NCBI RefSeq assembly: GCF_000513935.1
Contig: NZ_AZUY01000021.1
Location: 342 to 64,341, forward strand
Reading direction: 5' to 3'
DNA from: Mesorhizobium sp. WSM3626
GTDB lineage: Bacteria; Pseudomonadota; Alphaproteobacteria; Rhizobiales; Rhizobiaceae
DNA: 64,000 nucleotides
Shown here: piece after piece, positions 60,525-64,000 of the stretch
How the letters are laid out: each line of letters opens with the position of its first letter
Numbering within the stretch: position 1 is the stretch's first letter
Made by a program: the position numbers and the translations under genes
The notes under the pieces: model-generated
Told to the model about the DNA's origin: nothing
What the model saw: the letters and a program-made list of their open reading frames with translations, nothing else
Databases searched by the model: none

Positions 60525-60719
60525 TCATCCTTTCTTCGAATGGAGTTTAGGATGCAGAGAAGTTGTTCCCCAGTTTCTGTCATCCAGCGCCGCCTGCAAT
60601 CGTTTCGCAAGCACCAGCATGCGATCCGGGACGGGCCCTGCACCGAGATATTCGATTGATTGAGGCGCCCCCGGCGCCATTGGTGCCAGGAGCTTCAGGC
60701 CAGCAGAGCGTTTCGTCAT
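60525..60719 (-). CDS. NepR-like anti-sigma factor, second copy
   Basis: A 64-residue protein with the NepR core: EYLGAGPVPDRMLVLAKRL followed by QAALDDR, directly comparable with KIPDRLTRLAMELQNAL in the copy at 39085-39261. The N-terminal ~20 residues are basic. It is the first gene of a two-gene unit with the REC-sigma-2 regulator. The ATG at 60719 is fixed by an EcfG promoter at 60744-60768 whose transcript would start ~60737, ruling out the longer frame that begins inside the promoter. Confidence 0.7.
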   Translation of the reverse strand: MTKRSAGLKLLAPMAPGAPQSIEYLGAGPVPDRMLVLAKRLQAALDDRNWGTTSLHPKLHSKKG

Positions 60720-60743
60720 TGAACCACCACGGATGTCGGGTTC

Positions 60744-60768
60744 AACGTCATCCGTGCTGTCTTGTTCC
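60744..60768 (-). promoter_or_regulatory. EcfG-type promoter, perfect consensus (GGAAC-N16-CGTT)
   Basis: Exact match on the minus strand, 25 bases upstream of the second NepR-like gene, giving negative feedback if EcfG reads it. Confidence 0.8.
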
Positions 60769-60852
60769 ATCCTGTCCGCGCGCTATATGGTTATGTCCTG
60801 TCCGAACCGACCTTGAGGGAGTTCATGTCGGGTCGGGGAAGAGGGATATGCC

Positions 60853-63800
60853 GTGACAGCGCAATCAATCAAGTTCCCCATCGTCGGCATCGGCGCGTCC
60901 GCGGGTGGCATTCCCGCGATGGAAGGGCTGTTCAAGGGCATCACCAGCCAGCCCGGCATGGCGTTCGTGATCATCACGCACCTCAGTCCCAAGCGCAACA
61001 GCCTGCTGCATGAGGTTATCGACCGCTACACCGAGATGCCTGTCGTGGTGGTGGAGGACGGCGTGGCTGTTGAACCGGACCACGTCTATGTGATGCCGGA
61101 AAACGTCACTCTCGTCATCGAGAATGGCATGCTGCGCCTTAGGCGGCCAAATGGGCTTACCCAAGAGCGCAAACCCGTCGATATCTTCTTCAGCGCACTG
61201 GCCGACGACCAGGGCGAATACGCGGTCGGCGTCATTCTGTCGGGCGGTGATTCCGATGGAACCTTGGGAGTCAAGGCCATCAAGGAGCGGGGCGGGCTCA
61301 CCGTGGCGCAAGCGGCTGACGGCTACGGTCCGCGCAATCCCGACATGCCGCAGAGCGCCATCGCCAGCGGGCTCATCGACGTCGCCGTGCCTGCCGAGGA
61401 GATTGGGGCGAAGCTGGAGGCTTACGCCCGCGGCTTCGACGCGCTGGACGGGCTGACGAACGAAGAGGACGTTCATACGGCCGACATAGATCAGGTCCGC
61501 GAACAGATATACGGGATCTTGCGCAGCCACTCCGGTCATGACTTTTCAGGTTATAAAACCAAGACCTTCCTGCGCCGGATCAAGCGGCGCATGCAGATCG
61601 CCCAGATTCAGTCCATCGGCGCCTATATCGATTGGCTGAAGAAGGACCCTCGCGAGGTGATGAACCTGTTTCGCGATCTGCTGATCAATGTCACCAACTT
61701 CTTCCGCGATCCCGACGCCTTTGAATTGCTGGAACAAAAGATCATCCCGCGGCTCTTCGACGGCAAGACGGCGAGCGATACAGTCAGGGTCTGGGTTCCC
61801 GGCTGCGCCACAGGCGAAGAGGTGTTCTCCATCGGCATCCTGCTGCGTGAACACATGGAAACGCTCTCGGCCGTGCCTCGCGTCCAGATTTTCGCCACCG
61901 ACATAGACGAGCCGGCGCTGGCGGTGGCGCGCGCGGCACGCTATCCCGAAGCGTTGATGCAAGGACTTTCCCCGGAACGCAAACAGCGGTTTTTCAACGG
62001 CGATGGCGAAAGCTACGTCCTCAGCAACGAGATCCGGGAGCTATGCATCTTCTCGCCACATAGCGTCATCCGCGATCCGCCCTTCTCGCGCATGGATCTG
62101 GTTTCGTGCCGTAACCTACTGATCTATTTCGGCCCAGCTATTCAAAGCCGCGTTCTTCCTGTCTTCCACTATTCGCTGAAGCCCGGTGGTTATCTTTTCC
62201 TCGGCACGTCTGAAAGCGTCGGGCAGCACGAAAATCTGTTTGCCACAGTCGACAAGAAACATCGCCTCTTCCAGGCACGGGAGCATGTCTCGCCGCACAT
62301 CAGGCTGCCGGCCCTGATCGGCGATGTTCCTTCCGGCGTTTTTCCCGCCGAAACCGCTGGCTTGAAGAAGGGAACGGTCGGCTATCCACTGCGCCAGGCT
62401 GTCGAGGCGCAGGTGCTGGAGCGGTTCGCGCCGCCGCATGTCCTCGTCAACGCCGAAGGCGACGTCGTCTACTATTCGGCGAGGACCGGCAGATACCTCG
62501 AAGCGCCGCAAGGGATCCCCAGCCGGCAGTTGCTGACGATGGCGCGCCGCGGGCTTCGGCTGGACCTGCGCGCCGCATTGAGGGAGGCGACGACGACACG
62601 CCGCACTGTCGTGCGGGACAACCTCGCCGTCGAGGAAGATGACGAACGCGTCCAACCGATCAGGCTGACGATCGAGCCGCTCGCCGAGAGGGGCAATGGT
62701 GAGCCGCTTTACCTTGTGCTCTTCGAGCCGTCGGGACCGACGCAGGCCCGATCCGATGAGGACGGCGGCAGTCGTGACAGCGACAGCACCGCCGATCTCG
62801 AGCGGGAGTTGCGCGACACAAGAGAGCGTCTTCAATCCACCATCGAGGAATACGAGACGGCGCTCGAAGAGGTGAAATCCTCGAACGAGGAACTCGTCTC
62901 CGTCAATGAAGAGGCGCAATCCACCAATGAGGAACTCGAAGCGTCCAAGGAAGAGATGCAGTCGCTCAACGAAGAGCTCAACACCATCAACGCGGAGTTG
63001 ACCAGCAAGATAGAAGAGCTCGATCACGCCAACAGTGATCTGCGGAACCTGTTCGAAAGCACGGATATCGCGACCATTTTTCTCGACCGCAGTCTTGTGG
63101 TGCGGACCTTCACGCCGGCGGCCTCGTCCTTCTTCAGCCTGCGCCCCTCCGACGTCGGCCGGCCGTTGACGGATCTTTCGAGCCAACTCGATTACCCCGA
63201 GTTGAAGCAGCACATCGACAAGGTGTTCGAGACAGGCGAGATCCTGAACCACCATCTTGCGCGCGATTCCAGGGGCCTGTTTCACATGGTCCGCATCAAC
63301 CCCTATCGGGACAAGGGCAACAGGATACAGGGCGTCGTGGTGACACTGGTCGATGTTACCACCCTGGCGCGGGCGGAAGAGCATCAGCAGGTGCTCATCT
63401 CGGAGCTGAACCATCGCGTCAAGAATATGCTCGCGGTGATCGCCAGCATCGCCAACCGCATGCGGGACAGTTCCGATACGAAGGAAGAGTTCGCGGACGC
63501 GTTGATCGGTCGGCTGCACGCCATGTCCCGGGCCTACGGGCTGCTGACCCGCGAGAGGTGGAAAGAGGCTTCGGTCAAGGAATTGCTCCACCAGGAACTC
63601 GAACCGTTCGGCATCGAACGGATCGAACTCGATGGCGACGACGTTAAACTCGGCCCGCAACAGGGGCTTTCCCTCAGCATGGCCATTCATGAACTGGCCA
63701 CCAATGCGGCCAAGTATGGCGCCCTGTCCAAACCCCGAGGCAGGATCGGCGTCAAATGGGCGATGGATGGCGACAATTTCACGCTTGGCTGGCGCGAAAA

Positions 63801-63963
63801 GGACGGCCCTCCCGTCAGGGAGCCGTTGAACAATGGCTTTGGGCTGAACCTGTTGAAGGGGGAAATCGGCTACAGGCTCGGCGGCGATGTCGAGACCTCC
63901 TTCCGCAAGGACGGTCTCGAGGTTCAGATCGCTTTTTCGGCAAACCATAAGGACGCGCCATGA
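60853..63963 (+). CDS. CheB-CheR-PAS-HWE sensor histidine kinase
   Basis: A 1,036-residue soluble kinase. Residues ~5-190 are a CheB methylesterase domain with Ser (GIGASAGGIPA), His (ITHLSP) and Asp (SGGDSDGTLG). Residues ~215-480 are a CheR methyltransferase domain (VWVPGCATGEEVFSIG). A long coiled coil (~645-725, repeated NEEL/SLNEEL) leads to a PAS domain (~730-840) and an HWE kinase core (~850-1030: HRVKNMLAVIASIA, HELATNAAKYGALS, and the WRE motif). No membrane segment, so it senses a cytoplasmic signal. GTG start with GAGGG upstream. It is divergent from the NepR-like/REC-sigma-2 unit. Confidence 0.92.
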   Translation: MTAQSIKFPIVGIGASAGGIPAMEGLFKGITSQPGMAFVIITHLSPKRNSLLHEVIDRYTEMPVVVVEDGVAVEPDHVYVMPENVTLVIENGMLRLRRPNGLTQERKPVDIFFSALADDQGEYAVGVILSGGDSDGTLGVKAIKERGGLTVAQAADGYGPRNPDMPQSAIASGLIDVAVPAEEIGAKLEAYARGFDALDGLTNEEDVHTADIDQVREQIYGILRSHSGHDFSGYKTKTFLRRIKRRMQIAQIQSIGAYIDWLKKDPREVMNLFRDLLINVTNFFRDPDAFELLEQKIIPRLFDGKTASDTVRVWVPGCATGEEVFSIGILLREHMETLSAVPRVQIFATDIDEPALAVARAARYPEALMQGLSPERKQRFFNGDGESYVLSNEIRELCIFSPHSVIRDPPFSRMDLVSCRNLLIYFGPAIQSRVLPVFHYSLKPGGYLFLGTSESVGQHENLFATVDKKHRLFQAREHVSPHIRLPALIGDVPSGVFPAETAGLKKGTVGYPLRQAVEAQVLERFAPPHVLVNAEGDVVYYSARTGRYLEAPQGIPSRQLLTMARRGLRLDLRAALREATTTRRTVVRDNLAVEEDDERVQPIRLTIEPLAERGNGEPLYLVLFEPSGPTQARSDEDGGSRDSDSTADLERELRDTRERLQSTIEEYETALEEVKSSNEELVSVNEEAQSTNEELEASKEEMQSLNEELNTINAELTSKIEELDHANSDLRNLFESTDIATIFLDRSLVVRTFTPAASSFFSLRPSDVGRPLTDLSSQLDYPELKQHIDKVFETGEILNHHLARDSRGLFHMVRINPYRDKGNRIQGVVVTLVDVTTLARAEEHQQVLISELNHRVKNMLAVIASIANRMRDSSDTKEEFADALIGRLHAMSRAYGLLTRERWKEASVKELLHQELEPFGIERIELDGDDVKLGPQQGLSLSMAIHELATNAAKYGALSKPRGRIGVKWAMDGDNFTLGWREKDGPPVREPLNNGFGLNLLKGEIGYRLGGDVETSFRKDGLEVQIAFSANHKDAP

Positions 63964-64000
63964 GCGACAGACCGCACGTGCTGGTGGTCGAGGACGAGTG
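63960..64000 (+). CDS. Response regulator, N-terminal fragment
   Basis: Only the first 13 codons are in the window (MSDRPHVLVVEDE). The VLVVEDE beta-strand and acidic pair are those of a receiver domain. Its ATG overlaps the kinase stop by 4 bases, so it is the likely cognate partner of the HWE kinase; HWE kinases commonly signal through single-domain regulators. Confidence 0.8.
   Translation, partial: MSDRPHVLVVEDE

Noticed and set aside
60720..60770. Longer start for the second NepR-like gene (81 codons)
   Set aside because: The extra codons lie on a perfect EcfG promoter, so they would not be in the transcript.

Overview
The window reads as a chromosomal segment of a high-GC alphaproteobacterium of the Rhizobiales, most likely Mesorhizobium or a close relative. 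The clues are the NasS/NasT nitrate control pair, an EcfG-type general-stress sigma factor with NepR-like anti-sigma factors, HWE kinases, IalB-family proteins and a palindromic intergenic repeat of a type common in mesorhizobia. Species assignment is inference. No rRNA, tRNA, CRISPR array or insertion sequence was recognised.

Layout. 0-1.5 kb: the 3' end of an aldehyde dehydrogenase gene, a fossil fragment of a DNA-binding paralogue, and its intact relative. 1.8-11.2 kb: nitrate assimilation on the minus strand (nasT-nasS, then a sigma-54 promoter, a leader with an intrinsic terminator, a small membrane protein, nitrate transporter, nirB, nirD, nasA). 11.4-15.7 kb: a secreted His/Asp-rich protein, an EEP phosphoesterase, a cardiolipin synthase and an AraC-type regulator. 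15.8-23.2 kb: a 1,628-residue trimeric autotransporter adhesin followed by four small exported proteins, two of them IalB-like. 23.2-36.1 kb: two NRAMP-like transporters with altered metal sites, a caa3-type cytochrome oxidase operon, c-type cytochromes and a ThDP enzyme. 36.2-39.7 kb: large-subunit catalase, EcfG sigma factor and a convergent NepR-like gene. 39.7-59.2 kb: a large glycan or glycolipid cluster (six glycosyltransferases, sugar-nucleotide enzymes, myo-inositol-phosphate synthase, B12-radical-SAM protein, a circularly permuted glycoside hydrolase, and a phosphoribosyltransferase/kinase-like protein). 59.4-64 kb: a second stress-regulatory locus with a NepR-like gene, a response regulator carrying a sigma-2-like tail, a CheB-CheR-PAS-HWE kinase and the start of another response regulator.

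The unifying observation is a set of eleven sites of the form GGAAC-N16-NGTT, the known EcfG promoter pattern, placed just upstream of genes between 24.7 and 60.8 kb, including catalase, the ThDP enzyme, several small stress-type proteins, both halves of the glycan cluster and the second NepR-like gene. I infer that much of the right-hand 40 kb is one general-stress regulon that includes its own regulators.

The most unusual items are: the REC-then-sigma-2 response regulator, which reverses the PhyR domain order and is encoded with a NepR-like protein; the stress-sigma control of an uncharacterised glycan cluster; a cytochrome oxidase subunit I in which the key residues of both proton channels are replaced; and the circularly permuted glycoside hydrolase.
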